This document shows positions 41,159 to 54,300 of a stretch of DNA of 64,000 bases, piece by piece. Made by a program: the position numbers and the translations under genes. The notes under the pieces were generated by a model. It did not search any database. It had not been told where the DNA came from and saw nothing but the letters and a program-made list of their open reading frames with translations. Within the stretch, counting starts at the first letter, position 1. Every line of letters starts with the position of its first letter. Source of the DNA: Exophiala sp. HKRS030 (Eukaryota; Ascomycota; Eurotiomycetes; Chaetothyriales; Herpotrichiellaceae); assembly GCA_023897205.1 (NCBI GenBank), contig JAHWDD010000004.1, positions 5,890,001 to 5,954,000 of the forward strand, given 5' to 3'.

Positions 41159-42759
41159 TCACGAAGCACCATTGCTAGCCGTCCCTGCGCCAGATGAGCC
41201 AGCCTCGCCAGTCTCAACGAGTTCATCATTGTCCATTCGTTCAAACGCTTTCTTGACTTGATGCTCCCAGTCACTCCATGCCACAATCACCCACTCTCCG
41301 AAACCGACCAAGTATAAGGCAATACATTGTCCTACCCAGAGACCTGCAAGACCCCAGCCATGGAAAGCTAGCCAGATACCGAGAGGGAGAGCTCCACAGT
41401 AATAGCTGATGAGGTTGACTGTGGCTCCGATATGTTGTCTGCCCATACCTCTGAGAGCTCCTCCACAACTTCCGTTCAGGCCGTCGGCAATCTGAAACAG
41501 TGCAACGTATGGCATGACATCAGCCGTGAGCTTGACCACCTTGGGATCGTCATTGAATATTTTGGCAAAATGATTCTTGGTGCCCATAAGTATTGCCAAA
41601 ACGAAGGTTCCGACGAAGATGCTGAGCCAGGCGGCGGTATTGGCTGAGCGGGCAGCGCCTTTGGCATTGCGTGAACCCAACATGTTTCCCACACGGGCAC
41701 TTGCCGCGACACCTATTCCAAAGGGAATGGTGTTGAGAACTTGATCTGCTGTCATGATTACACTCTGGCTGGCTAGAGGAATTTCTCCGAGTCGACCAGC
41801 TGCAAGAGCTACAATCTCAAACGCCCACCTGTAGTTCGTTAGTCTGAAGATCCGTCATTTGCGAGAGAACGCCCATACCATTCTGATCCTACATGTAAAA
41901 CTCCAAGGATTGCTAATTTGGCAAAAGTGCCCGTGTTTTGCAAAGACTTTTTGGTCCAGCCACCCCAACATTCGCCGCCCGCGACAAATTTGGCGTAGAG
42001 AAGAAGGCCAAGGAAAGATAGCCAATATCCGATTCCTGTGGCAAATGGTGCGGCAAATAGACCCCAGCCGAGAGAATAAACAAACAGATAGTTCAGTGCA
42101 GCACTGATGGGCGAAGTGATCAGCAGGACGTAGGTCCCAGGTCGCATGATTTCCTGTGCCTGAAGGTATTTCTTCATTGTCTCAAAATAGATATAGCCAA
42201 GGCCACCTGGAATCAGACATGTCAAGAATTTGGCACTGTCCTTGGACAATTGGTCACTTTGGCCGAGCGCTTTGAATAGTGGCTCTGAGCAGGTCCATAG
42301 TATGGCCACAGGAACGTAGAACAAGGTCAGAACAATAAAGGATCGTTGCAGTAAGATTCCCAAATCATGTTTGTTCTTGCTTCCGGTAAAAGTAGACGAG
42401 GCCAGGGTATCTAGAGCAGTGCTTCCACCCATTCCGATCAGCCAAGCGGAGCACATTGCAAACATATATGAGAAAGCCGCGGTCGAAAGATCCTGGGGAG
42501 AAGCTCGCCCGACGATCAAGATTGAAATCGTTTGCAGTGAATTTTGCAAGGTGTAGGCTAGAACAACAGGGATTGAGCCACGGAACAGAACCCAGAATTC
42601 GTGAAGGATGAGCTTTTTCGTAGATGTCTCATCTTCGGGCAAGATGTCCAGTATCTCGCCTTCATCCTGGCTTGTCGATTGATCGTCGTCGTCATGTTTC
42701 TTTGGGAGGAGAGCAGAACTTTCATTCGGAGCCTCCTGAATCTGATCTGTGGACGCCAT
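41159..42759 (-). CDS. MATE-family multidrug/toxin extrusion transporter
   Basis: Exons are 42759-41879 and 41828-41159, joined by a 50-nt intron (donor GTATGG, acceptor CTACAG) that splits the conserved G-S-E-W-W-A-F-E codon run. The product is 516 residues with about twelve hydrophobic segments and two MatE repeats (PF01554). Typical segments are LQTISILIVGRASPQDLS in the first repeat, LTCLIPGGLGYIYFETMKKYLQAQEIM after TM5-6, and FGIGVAASARVGNMLGS opening the second half. MATE proteins are cation-coupled antiporters exporting xenobiotics or metabolites at the plasma or vacuolar membrane. The acidic N-terminal 50 residues are cytosolic. Substrate unknown. Confidence 0.95.
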
Positions 42760-44179
42760 TGAAGGGCGTCTGTGCTGCTCCTCTGAAATGGCAAATGGGT
42801 CAGTATTGCACTTTTAAGATCAGAAATCTACCATTACGTACCGACAGTACTGTAACGCCGCATGACTTCTGATTACCACGGAATTCAAGATCCTCCAAGG
42901 ACGGCAAATCGTTGGTCGATAGACTGGTAATCCAGAAATATCTCGCAAAATTCAGAGATAAAAGATATTGATTGTGAAGATGAAGTTGCCATTAGGATGT
43001 ACCACAAGCAACTTTAGTGGGCTCAGGCGTATGCATCTCATGTTTATCGGCTGCTGAATTCAATCAAGCGTCGAGAATCACCGTGGATCAGCACGTTGTA
43101 CATTGACCCACCGAGAACTTGACCACTGCTTGGGAACGGCATGCCTGACCGACGAGCAGCGACCGACGTGACGAGGTCGAAGCCGCATTCGGCCGATTGT
43201 ATGAGCAAATACTGAAACGTAAGTTTAAGTGGCTGTTGGCGAAGGATCCGGAGAATTGGTGGAACGAGTTTCTGGGATGGCGAGAGACAAAAATTGCGGT
43301 GAGCTTGACCAATCAAAGTGCATCATTTTCCTTATCTTTGGATGGAAAGTGCCCTGCGTCACCCCTGCCGTTCTGTAATTCCTTGTACAGTACACGGTAC
43401 GCGATAAGCCAAGAACTCACCTATAAGCAGGAAACTCTAGGTGCACGTTTCCCCAATAGTGCCTAAGAGATTGTTTTGATGGATACCAGCTTACCAGCAG
43501 ATCGGTACTAGTATTACAGGAGAAAAGCTTGGCATATAATTTCCAAACATCAGGCTGTGGTCGGCCTATCATTGTTAGCTTATCATGTCTTTATCTATTC
43601 CCCAGTCTTTGCCTTTGTCACGATCAATCTCTCACTAACAGACGCCAAACTGGCTCTAATGCAAGTGTTGTACATTGTTTACCTATTTGGAAACCCTCGG
43701 TCGTCAAAAACACGAGCACGGCAACCACCAGGGCGTTGCCTCCGTTTCAGCAGGACGCCATGAGGCCTTTGCCATCGAAGAAAGAATATATCGCGTGGGC
43801 TCATTAGACATGCTATCATGTTACACGAATCAAGCGGAAAAGATAAGCCGTTACACGGGATCCTCGCAAGTTCTTCCAGCCTGTGTATTGGAAACCCAGA
43901 GGACCCTGGTTACCGCATCGGTGACTGAGGCCGTGGCCTACTCGAGGTGACCGATCCAATACTTGTCGAATCTCAGATTCGGCTTGCCGTTATGCAGCTA
44001 GAACGTGGTTTTCTTAGCGCTAACCTGTGTTTCTACGCGACATTTTGATCTCACGTTGTTTCTGATATACTTCCATCTCGCTACTTTCCTGTGTTTAGTA
44101 CTTTCCTTTGGACACTGTCCTCGTTGCTTTCCATTTTCCTCGAGAACAACCCATCATAATCCCCATCATCCAGTAAACC
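42760..44179. other. Intergenic, 1.4 kb
   Basis: This lies between divergent MATE and MFS genes and holds both promoters. A minus-strand frame near 43044-43316 has no domain. The last 180 bp before the MFS ATG is a pyrimidine-rich leader. Confidence 0.5.
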
Positions 44180-45880
44180 ATGACGGAAATCATCAACGAG
44201 AAGAAAGAGGTGCTGCCCGCAAATGATGGGGTCTTGTCAAACGAGCCGGTTGAAAAGGTTGACGGAACCATCACCAGCCCAGCACCCCCAGCTGCAGAAA
44301 ATATCGTAATTCGTGATGGCATCAAAGTACATCCTCAACCGACTACAGATCCTCTCGATCCTCTGAATTGGAGCGCTTTCCAGAAAAACACCATCTTGGC
44401 GATCACCATGTTCAAGTATTTCCTCTTCACTTACTTGACAACGACCACCGTCGCATCGTTTCCCGATTTGCAGGAGGAGCTTGGGATTTCCTACTCGCAG
44501 GTCAACTGGACCGTCGCAATCCCAGCTTTAGGTTTAGCGGTCGGTCCTCTCATTTGGTCACCGTTGGCCGACATCTACGGTCGTCGTGTGGTATTTTTGA
44601 TTGGAACACTCATGGCCTTTGCGGCCACTATCGGTGCGGCAGAAGCACACAATTATGGCAGCTATATGGCCAGTCGCTTCTTTCAAGGTCTAGGTGTAGC
44701 ACCTGCCTCAACAGTCGGTCTGGCTACTATCGGCGACATGTTCTACGAGCACGAAAGAGGGCAAAAGATTGGCCTATGGGTACTGGCCATCGACACAGGC
44801 TTACTGGCTGGTCCTATCCTTGGAGGTTTCCTCAATATCGTGTCAACTGCCTGGGTTCAATGGTTCTTGGCTATTCTCTTCGGAGTCCTCTTGATTCTTG
44901 AAGTCGTTTTCATGCCCGAGACCCTCTACCCGCGAAACCACATGCTCGCTCAACTCCCATGGCCACAGCGTCCGATGAAGCAGGAGGAGTCGACATCGAG
45001 AAAGTAGGTCGACGTCGCAGCGACGCCAGCGTCGTCACATTACCTCGCACCAAGAAACTCCCCTATGTCAACTACAAGCCAGTCCCTGGCATGCGCCACC
45101 CAAAGGTCTGGGACGCGAGTATTCGATTCATTCTCACATTCAAATTCCTCGCAGTTTTTATCGCCGTCTTCACCTACTGTTTTACCTGGTACTGGTGGAT
45201 TCTCAGTGTCATCACCATGCTTCCAGCCGCATACCTTGACTTCGCACCACAGATCCAGGGTCTGCTATTCATCGGACTTCTTCTTGGCACTCTCTTCGCT
45301 GAGATCTTCCTCGGCGGCACACTCAGCGATTGGATGATCACCAAGCTCGCAAAGAAGAACGGTGGCGTGCGAATGCCCGAAATGCGTCTCTGGCTCATTT
45401 ACCCTGCTGGTCTCCTCAGTGCCCTGGGTCTCATCATCTGGGGCATCAGTGTCGACCGGATGTATCATTGGATGGTCGGCCAGGTGGCCTTCTTCCTCTT
45501 TGCAGCTGGCATTCAAATGGGCAATACCGTCGTGTGCGCATATATCGTCGATTGTTATCCATTGCAGAGCATGAGCATCGTGACCTTCTACGCTGTCCTG
45601 CTCAATTTGTCCGCCTTTATCGATCCCGTAAGTTTTGCCAACATCTACTCCTCTCTGATACTACACATCCGAGATCTTCAACTGACCATGAAACCCACAG
45701 TTCTTCATCGCCCCCTGGCAAACCCAGAGCGGATGGACATGGTGCTTCGCCGCACAAGGCATCATCGTCTTCTTCGGCGCCATGCCCATCTTCGCCCTAT
45801 TGCACCGATACGGCCCAGTCCTGCGATCCAAGAGCGGTTCACCGACCTGGGTCAATCCCGAGTTCGACACTCTGTCCTGA
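44180..45880 (+). CDS. MFS transporter, DHA1 drug:H+ antiporter type
   Basis: Exon 1 is 44180-45627 and exon 2 is 45701-45880, with a 73-nt intron (donor GTAAGT, branch ACTGACC, acceptor CACAG). The protein has 12 hydrophobic segments. Signature blocks are DPLNWS before TM1, LADIYGRRVVFLIGTL between TM2 and TM3, FQGLGVAPASTVGLATIGDMF and LLAGPILGG, and PETLYPRNHMLA before the central loop. The loop ends LPYVNYKPVPGMRHPK. This matches fungal DHA1 exporters. The frame breaks in the central loop at the CCC of 44956-44958. One added base reads AQLPMATASDEAGG and gives 542 residues. Exon 2 encodes FFIAPWQTQSGWTWCFAAQ, the expected last helices. It diverges from the MATE gene. Substrate unknown. 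Confidence 0.92.
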
Positions 45881-47221
45881 AAACAGCCTTGCAAATCCGG
45901 ATGCAAATGTCATCTGTCTGGCCTTTGGTGTTTCTCGACGCGCGGGGTTGTATTTATGCCTCTTGCTGTCGAGAGCCTCAGACCCATGCGTGTCGTCGAA
46001 CCGCCGGCTTGGATCGTCGGCAAGTATGTAGAAATAAGCCTTTTCTTGTAGAAGTAGAGTGACCAGCTTACAGAATGTGCAATGGCTGGCACGGTAATGA
46101 ATGTTATACCTAACCCGGTGTTTATCAGCGAGTTCATGCTGTGTGACAACGAAACCGAACATTACACCCATCCCCCATACACACGAACGAACACATACAT
46201 TCTCTCCCGTCCAAACACATGATTCACGACTCAATGACAATTACTGCTGATCAACCAGCGCCCGCGTCTCTCCTTGAGCATTGCAGCAACGGGCTCCTTA
46301 CCTACCTACGTAAACTGTCCAGTGTCCATGCCTGTCTTGGCGGGTAAATCCGAGTAGACTCGAGTAGACTCGAGTAGACTCGAGTAGACAGACACCCGGC
46401 ACGAGGTCGACTTTTTGCCAGGTAGGTGGGTAGGCACCCGGATGTTAATCAGTATCACGATGTTCCCCCTCCTCGATATATCTACTGCTCAGCAAGACTT
46501 TTCTAATAATTGATTCTGAGCTCCCCTGGTGTGGGAGGACCGCGGGGTGTGCTGAAAGAGTAACTAGCCTTGGGGGTGAGGTGAGAAGGTTGGTGTTTAC
46601 GAGACATTCCAATGCAGTGCTTGCCACGATGGGATGAGTGCTTCTATGGCTGGATGTGATTCTACGTGGTTATGCCCGTTTGGACATGGTCGGGGGTGAT
46701 AGAGCGATAGCCATTTCAACAACGAGTGGTCAAGGTATTACTAAATGATTCAACGAATGTATGTCATGAAGAAATCGACAATCGACGGTTTGCATTGCTT
46801 CTAAAGACACCGTTTACTCAACCATGCCAGTCAACATCTGGGTATAACACAAGAAGCACACATGAGCTGATGTCCGGGCTCCTCTGATTCTAATGGAGAA
46901 GACTGCCTCAGGTGTGCCTCAGTAGAACAAAACCAGTACAAATGAGGTTTCTGTCATTACCCTCGTTGACACAACATCGAGGGTCACACTCCTGTTCCAT
47001 GATTGTATTTTCTTGTTCAGAAGTTCAAATGTAGCATACATTATCCACCTACAAGGGTCTGGGATCAAGAAATCATGTGGTGGACCTGTGTATTATCACA
47101 CCTTTCTGGGTGCGTGATCTTGATGGTTTTCATTCTTGTTGCAAGTCTCTTGACCGCAATCGTCCAAGCTCTACCTGTAGAAAGAGATCTGATGTCATAC
47201 AAGGACATCAAATGCCCACGC
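45881..47221. other. Intergenic, 1.3 kb
   Basis: Between convergent genes. It contains only the short tandem array at 46351-46390 and no supported gene. Confidence 0.5.
46351..46390. repeat. 10-bp tandem repeat, four copies, with palindromic junctions
   Basis: Four copies of CGAGTAGACT (the last ends in A). Each junction creates the palindrome ACTCGAGT, so the array can form alternative hairpins. Confidence 0.9.
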
Positions 47222-48261
47222 TCACAAAAAGTAGTCTGGTGTTCTACGACTGACCATTGGTTCTCCCGCTCTTGGGCATGGGTCAAATTGTAGACTGTAA
47301 AGAAAATTAGTACAGATCAGTAGTGATTGAAGGCCAAAACTCACAATGTGTACTTCAAATGTTCGTCAATCTCCATGATGGCAGCTTGATTACCGCAGCG
47401 ATAGCAGTAATTTGGAGCCGAGAAGATGGTCACCACGTTTCTATCTTGTGACCAGTTGTAGCCCTCCATGACCAGCTGATGGGCTCTTGCGACCAAGGTC
47501 AGGCCGTTATTGTGATTGAATGCTTCGGAAATATCTTGACCAAAGGTGTAGCCAGCACCTCGAGGACTTATGCCCCATCCACATCTATCATCGGGATCAC
47601 TCCATAGCAGATCACACATAGGTCCTTCATGTGGGACTTCTTGAATTCGGTCGAGGGAGCGAATGTTGTCAAGGGTATCGATACTGGGGGAGAGACCGCC
47701 GTGAAGGCAGAAGATCTGATTGTCGATAAGGGCGGTGAGAGGGAGGTAATCAAAGAGGTCAGTGAAATATTTCCAGACATTTGCGTTGCCGTATTTTCGT
47801 AAGCATTCATCGTAAAAGCCATAGACTTGAGTGATTTGTCTTGACTCATGATTTCCTCTAAGGATAGTGATTCTGCTGGGGTATCGGATCTTCAAAGCGA
47901 CGAGAAGAGTGACTGTTTCGACTGAATAGTATCCACGATCTACATAATCTCCCATAAAGAGGTAATTCGTGTCTGGATTTGGGCCACCAATGCGGAAGAG
48001 TTCCATCAGATCATGAAATTGACCATGGATATCACCACAAACGGTGACAGGACACTTGACGGCTTGGACGTTGGATTCCTGTTCGAGGACCTCTCTTGCT
48101 CTATCGCATAGTCTTGCAACATCACTCTCTGCCAGTTGTTTGCATTCCATCAAGCTCTCGATCCAGCCATCAAGTGTGGGTATTGATTGGGGGTCTGACA
48201 CAGGACTCAAACCATGAGGCTGCGCGGGTTTCCCCACGTCGACGTCCATTTTTGAGTCCAT
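47222..48261 (-). CDS. PP2A catalytic subunit
   Basis: Exon 1 is 48261-47345 and exon 2 is 47294-47222, with a 50-nt intron (donor GTGAGT, acceptor TTACAG), giving 329 residues. All metallophosphatase motifs are present: GDIHGQ, GDYVDRG, RGNHESR and the HGG of [14 protein letters not shown]. The short last exon encodes [24 protein letters not shown], whose T-P-D-Y-F-L ending is the methylated, B-subunit-binding C-terminus specific to PP2A. This separates it from PP4 and PP6. The N-terminus has about 20 extra residues ([17 protein letters not shown]) before the conserved [16 protein letters not shown]2A is a major Ser/Thr phosphatase of cytosol and nucleus. Confidence 0.97.
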
Positions 48262-48973
48262 GGCTGAGTTTGGGCTCAGTCAGGATATGAGATAGAGAGG
48301 GTGAGGAGCCGCAGGAATGCCTGAGGGTGAGGATTGGGGGTGTCGTGTGAGAGCTGGGGATTGTTGTGATGGCTGAACCGGGGAGGGTGGGGGGTGTTGT
48401 CAACGGAAATGTGTGCGACTTGACAGGTTCTTCGAAGGGGGTGGATGGTACTATGAGGGTGAATGAAACAGGCTCAATAGAATACTGGAAGATTGGCTGA
48501 GGGTGGACGAGGTTGTTGTGCTGTTGAAAATGGGAGACAAGATGAATGACATGGCCTGGTTCAAGTGCCAACCGCAGATGGCAGATGGTGAATTACAACT
48601 TGCAAGGCTCGAGCTAGCGATGCCAATGCCAAGACATTGCGATCTTGATGACCTAATGGCCTTTTTGCCTTGAGCTTGTACTAACTAGGGATGGAATACG
48701 CAGTAATAGGGGCACTTAGGGGGTAAGCAGCCTGGAGAAACGCCTGGAGATCCCTAAAGAATCCCCTAGACAACCCCAGTGGCAATTCTTCATCGCCACT
48801 GCTGTGGCCAAGCAGGCCCCAGAGCCCAAGGTGAACATCAACGTGTACCAACCAGTCAACTATTAATGCCATTATCAACACGCTATGCAAGCAAACCTCA
48901 TCAGTTTTGGTATCATTGACAAAATCCAACACGCTCACTCTGCGTAAGTTCGAAAACATCAAACCAAAAGCCA
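48262..48973. other. Intergenic
   Basis: PP2A promoter and 3' region of the DUF7708-type gene. A 98-residue minus-strand frame (48681-48977) overlaps that gene's stop codon but shows no domain. Confidence 0.5.
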
Positions 48974-50823
48974 TCACGGTTTCTCGGTCTTCGCCCTTCG
49001 CACCATAACAGGGGCTTTGAGAGCTTTGGTACCAGCAGACGATGTGATCAATCTGACCTCGGTAGGTCGAAGCTGTTCGATCAGTCTATGCAATTTGCGT
49101 TGGGTGATAATAATCACACGCATATTTAAATCGTCCCGCGTCAAAGCCTTGCGGACAATCTCCAGGAATAATTTGATCCCAGATTCACTGGAAAGCCAAA
49201 ACGTGGGATATCCGACGAGAACGATATGAAGGTCAGTAGGAGCCGCCTGAAAGGCAGCGTCGAGAATCTGCCCTGCTGTTATCAAGTCCACACCTTGGGA
49301 ATCTGTGTGCTGTCCTAATGTGCACCAGACAGGTGAGGACTGCTGGTCATCTTTGGGCAGTTGCTGGATGATATCCCTTGCGATGCTCAGCATCGCAACA
49401 ATCATATCTGCGTCACTATCGTTTCCTCCTGTCTTTGCCTCCTTCGGGTGGAGTGATTGTGAAAACGTCACTGCCGGTAGTCTGGCTTCCGCAAGTACTC
49501 TCATGGTCTGGGCTCCAATCATGTGATCAGTCCCTGCCGCTTGCTCTTTGAGCAGAAATTCGAGGTATAACAATTGCTGTGACGTGGTCGAAAGCCATCC
49601 ATTGACCGCTTGGGCGAGCTGAATATCAAACAGAGTTTGAAAACGGATTGGGTCCGTATGCAAAACCCCTACCGAACGTTCAAGCTGCAATGTGATGAGC
49701 GACTGAAGAAGTAGGGAGATGGCTTCCGCCGATATAGTTGCGGGTGTAGGGGTTCCTCAGGCGGTGCTGGCAAAGCCAAAGTCATATCCCGACTGCTCTC
49801 AACCTCTAAAGTGCTGATGCTCCGCAAAGACAGACTGAAAGCCTCTGCTGTAACCTTTCTCAAAAGCTCCTGGGTGATCTCGTGCTGCTTCAGAGTTTCG
49901 CCATGTTGCCAGACCATATACTCAGCCAGCGCACGCATTTCGACCGACAGTCCAAGGCGGGCGTCGTGCAACTCTTCACGAAGTTCTTCTACATCGAGTC
50001 TCATGACTCTCACTTCGGCCTGTGAGCCCAGATCGGCTGCATGACGAACTGCAGCGGCCTGCTCTTTGATCGTCTCCACGGACTTCCGGAACTTCTCAGA
50101 AAAGTCTTTATGAAGACTATTCAATATCTTTTTGGTACTGGACGACTTGTACCATATGATAGCATCCCCAAAAAAGAGAAAGACGGCAATATAGAGCTTG
50201 GCAATGGCGTTTTGCATGGCCTGACTGCGAATGAGCTTCGATCCATCTGTACAGAGACTGATGGCATCACTGATGGAATCCAAAGCATTACTAAGCTCCT
50301 CGATCGTTTTCGAATGGTTGACAGAGGCCTTCACTAAAACGGTAGCTGCTCCGGCTACTAATGATGCATAAGTATTTGACGATGGGAAGATCTGAAACAA
50401 GGTAGAGTGCATATCAAAATGTTGCATGAGACTGTGGAATAGCTTCTGCGGTTTCCCTCCTCCCAGACGCTCTTTGGACTCCCATGCCTGCTTTGAAGAT
50501 TGGACTGCTTCTTGCAAATCTTGGTACGACCAAGTGGATCTTGTGTCTCCAGGAGCCGCCTTCTGGAGGATGTTGGCTAGATGTTGTCCTTCCCCATGTA
50601 GAATGCGAACCTCGGTGCTAGAGGCGGCTCAGCAAGTAGTCATCGTTTATCGGAAAAGGCATGCTTACCTCGACTGATCATTATGCTGAAAGAACTGTTG
50701 CCAATGCTCTCTCTCATCCGCAGCATTGGTGGGTCGTGCGGGTCTCTGATTGGTATGACTCGTGACCAGATCTGATGGTGGGATTTGTTCAATCTGCTGG
50801 AGTACACCACCTGAGGAGGACAT
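48974..50823 (-). CDS. DUF7708-type protein with STAND-like C-terminal region
   Basis: Exon 1 is 50823-50669 and exon 2 starts at 50617, with a 51-nt intron (donor GTAAGC, acceptor CTCTAG). Residues about 60-300 (KLFHSLMQHFDMHSTLFQIFPS to EELSNALDSISDAI and a long coiled coil) resemble the helical DUF7708 region that precedes NACHT/STAND modules in fungal NLR-like proteins. The C-terminal part (WLSTTSQQLLYLE, LPAVTFSQS, ALTRDDLNMRVIIITQRKLHRL) follows the order of a STAND NTPase core but has no Walker A loop. The frame breaks at the G run 49749-49752. One added base reads EEPPTPATISAEAISLLLQSL and gives 599 residues. It is transcribed away from the AAA ATPase gene next door. Function unknown; an accessory or decoy role is only inference. 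Confidence 0.65.
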
Positions 50824-51328
50824 TTTGATCACAGCATTGAAAGGTAAATGAGGAGAATAAGGAAACGAGATCACTTACTGCCTCAAGTAGTATCTACAGC
50901 GATGATTGTTGAATGCGGCAGGGAGATATAGGGTGGCACAGCCTGCCACGTTTTGGCCCTCATCGAGTGGCTGTGCATATGCGGTTGTCAGATGGTGAGG
51001 ATTTACTCCGTTGTTGGTTAGCGGGTTGGTTTCGTTCCTTACCTTTACGCTTGTAACATCGACCTACGCCTTGGCAGCCTTACTATATCTCAATGCCAGC
51101 CGCAGCAATCAATCTTGAGCTAGAAGGCACTCTCACCGAGGACGACAAATCATCTATATGTACTGGGGTTGACAAACTCGTGGGCCACGGCGGCAGCTTC
51201 TCCGGATATCTGATACACCCTCGGGGAGCCCACGACAACTCGATCCTCTTCACACGACAGCTACACATCTCCATGGTGACACAGCGCCCAGCCTTTTCGT
51301 CGATCCCCGCATAACCACCTACTTACCC
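50824..51328. promoter_or_regulatory. Divergent promoter region, DUF7708-type gene and AAA ATPase
   Basis: 505 bp separates the two chosen starts. A plus-strand frame from ATG 51093 could extend the AAA protein N-terminally if one further base is missing before about 51310. I could not decide this. Confidence 0.4.
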
Positions 51329-54300
51329 ATGTCTCCTTACACCTGGCAGGCTTCTACGCACGCCTCTTTGAAAGACGACGCAGGATTACTCGGTGGGTCC
51401 ATGGCGGGCCGCACCGGTACCCGTGTGGGATCTGTTCAAGCGAATTTCCTCAGGGCTGTAGTCGACGTTTCCGGGGCGGATAGCGCGACGGAGGAGATTG
51501 AAGATGACATACTCCAAGATCTTGGGTCAGATAATGGCATACGCCGAGGCATTCGTCCACGCCGCAAGAGAACAGCCAAAGCAGCTCCGAATGGCTCCAA
51601 GGCTGAAGTTACATTCGCAAAATCGGATTTCGACGACCTGCGAGACACTGTCCAACAGTTGAGCGCGCAGATGAGCACGATTGCAGTCTCACTACATCAG
51701 GTGCTCGAGGGGCTCGCATGGGAGGGATGCCGATCGGACTTGACGTACCAATGCCGATGCCGATGCCAATGCCTTTCATGGATATTTCAGAAAAGCCTGC
51801 CCTCAATAAAAAACCAAAAAAGGAGAAGACAACGCCGGACATTGTCTATTCTGCTGAGGTATATCCCCATGATGCGTCAGGTTCAGCGCAAACGAGGTCC
51901 CCAAAGTCTATCAAAAGCGCCCTACCTCTTCGCGACAGGCAGGGTCGCAAACAAGAGAAACTTACAAAGATGCTGACAGATGCTTATGCTGCTGGAGACT
52001 TGCCTGTCTTCGAAGTCCAGAAGTACGTCTCTGGTGCAAAACCCGGTCGCTTTGGTCCGCGTAACAAAGTCGTACGCGAAACGAGCTGGAGTATGTCGGA
52101 CAGCTCTCAGTCTGAGCCTATTCGCTATGCGAGCTCTTACGACGACCTTTATGCGCCTCCTCGCTATGGCAAACCTACCACAGTTCTAGAGGGCTCATTT
52201 GAGATTGTGCAAGAAGCAGGCGTACTTCTCCGCATCTACTCACCGCACCTGATCCGAGCTATTGAAGCAGTTGCTGGGCATTACCCGGGGTCGCGAGGGA
52301 TAGTCAGTTTTTAGTGGTGCCTGAGCCATTTTGTGCTTTGTTACACTTTCGCGATCAGCTTGTGCACAGGGAACCTGTCGATGTGGCAACTCGTGCTAAC
52401 GTGAAAAAGCCAACTCATACTTATGACACAGATGCGGAAGATTCGGACGTAGACGAATCTTCTGAAGACGAAATACAGAGGCAAGAAGATGCATTTTCAC
52501 ATATCAAGATGTTATATTCTTTTCTCGACGCACAGTTCCTTTCAGCCATGTCACGCGAGAAACAACGGTGGCAGGCAGAGACACCCATGTGCACCTTTGA
52601 ATGGTTATGGCTCCTATTCCCCCAGATGAGTTGGTTTACGAAGCTTCATCGGCGAATAAGATCGAGATGCAAGCCTATCAAGTCAAGAGCTTTTCCCTTG
52701 AAGGTCCTTTCCGGTACGACGATGATGATAAACCAATCGTGAATCAGAGACGGTTACGACGAAGCGATGGCGTAGCGACAGGTCATTCGATCAAGAGAAT
52801 GAACATCCGAGTAACCTACCGTACCCACGACGGCCGCAAAGCTATTCTCAAAACAAAACTTTTTGTTGTCAACCCTTTCAAAGGCGAGAAACGCATCTGT
52901 GATTTAGAGATTTATCCCGCCAGGTTCTTGGAGGACTCGGACGGAAGTGTTCGAGCACGATTGATTCAACGTGGCCGACGATACCAAACCCTGGCGAATA
53001 GGGGACAGTTTGACTATCACGGCGACACTTTTTCGGGTGTTCGGCGACGCCTCGATGCCAGAATAATAGTGGACTTGGAGAGGTGGTACTATGGGCAGAA
53101 AGAGCCAAATCACCAGGAGCCTGCACGACCGAATCGATACACAACCTACGACCGATACGCGACGTATCCCGACCCTTATGACGACAGATCACCCGAGGAT
53201 TCTGATGACAGTCAGTACAATGGTGGTTATAGAAGACCCCCGCGTCCAGATCGATGGCGTGGGAAGGCACCGAAATCCTTTCAATCTACGTCAAAATCAA
53301 AGAAATTCGATCTTTCTGCAACGGAAGAATTGCCCGATGAGCAGTATATAATATGCTCACCAACCATGAAAGCCTATGTTCTACAAGAACGCCTATGGGG
53401 TAAGTGCTTCACTGCATTCCTCTTTTGTCAAATTATGGCCCCGAAATCTTCTTTTCACAGCATTTACCTAGTCTTATAAACAATTCAAGACAATCCTCGT
53501 CCTTCGATAACTAACTTCATACAGAGGTCCTCGCCGTCGAATGTATATCCGACTGTGTCTATAACGAACGCCTCCTCGATGAACTCCAAATCTCCATCGA
53601 GGCACGTCGCTTGATCCAGGCATTATCACGTAGTTACGCATTGAATCCGAACAAGTCGAAAACGCCAGGTATTGCAAAAGATGACCACCAAGGCCCATGG
53701 AGCTCGGATTTTATTCCAAATAAGGGCGGAGGCCAGATAATCCTTCTTCATGGCAAACCTGGTGTAGGAAAAACCTCGACTGCTGAATGCATTGCAGAGC
53801 TCAGTCACCGACCCCTACTTACCATCACGTGTGGAGACCTCGGATCATACGCCGATACTATTCAGACTGAGCTAGACCATTGGCTTCATCTCGGAAGGCT
53901 TTGGAACGGGGTACTCGTTTTCGACGAAGCAGATGTGTTCTTGGAATCGCGGACTCACGGAGATATTCAACGCAATAGCATTGTGTCGGTCTTCTTGAGA
54001 GCGATCGAGTATCATAGTGGTCTGATGTTTTTGACCACCAATCGTATTGGCAGCTTCGATGAAGCCGTTTTATCCCGCATGCACGCCGTGTTGCACCTCC
54101 CCAACCTGACAGCACAAAATCGTCGAGAAATATGGGATACAAGCTTCCGAAAACTTGCAGACGAACGGCCAAGCATTAAAGTCGACTTTGCAGTGATGAA
54201 TTACGCTTATAATGATGAGACGATTCTCAAATTGAACTGGAATGGAAGAGAAATCAGGAATGCTTTCAACACCATGATTGCACTTGCTGAATGGGACGCG

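Noticed and set aside
48681..48977. 98-residue minus-strand frame overlapping the stop of the DUF7708-type gene
   Set aside because: It has no conserved sequence and probably lies in that gene's 3' UTR.
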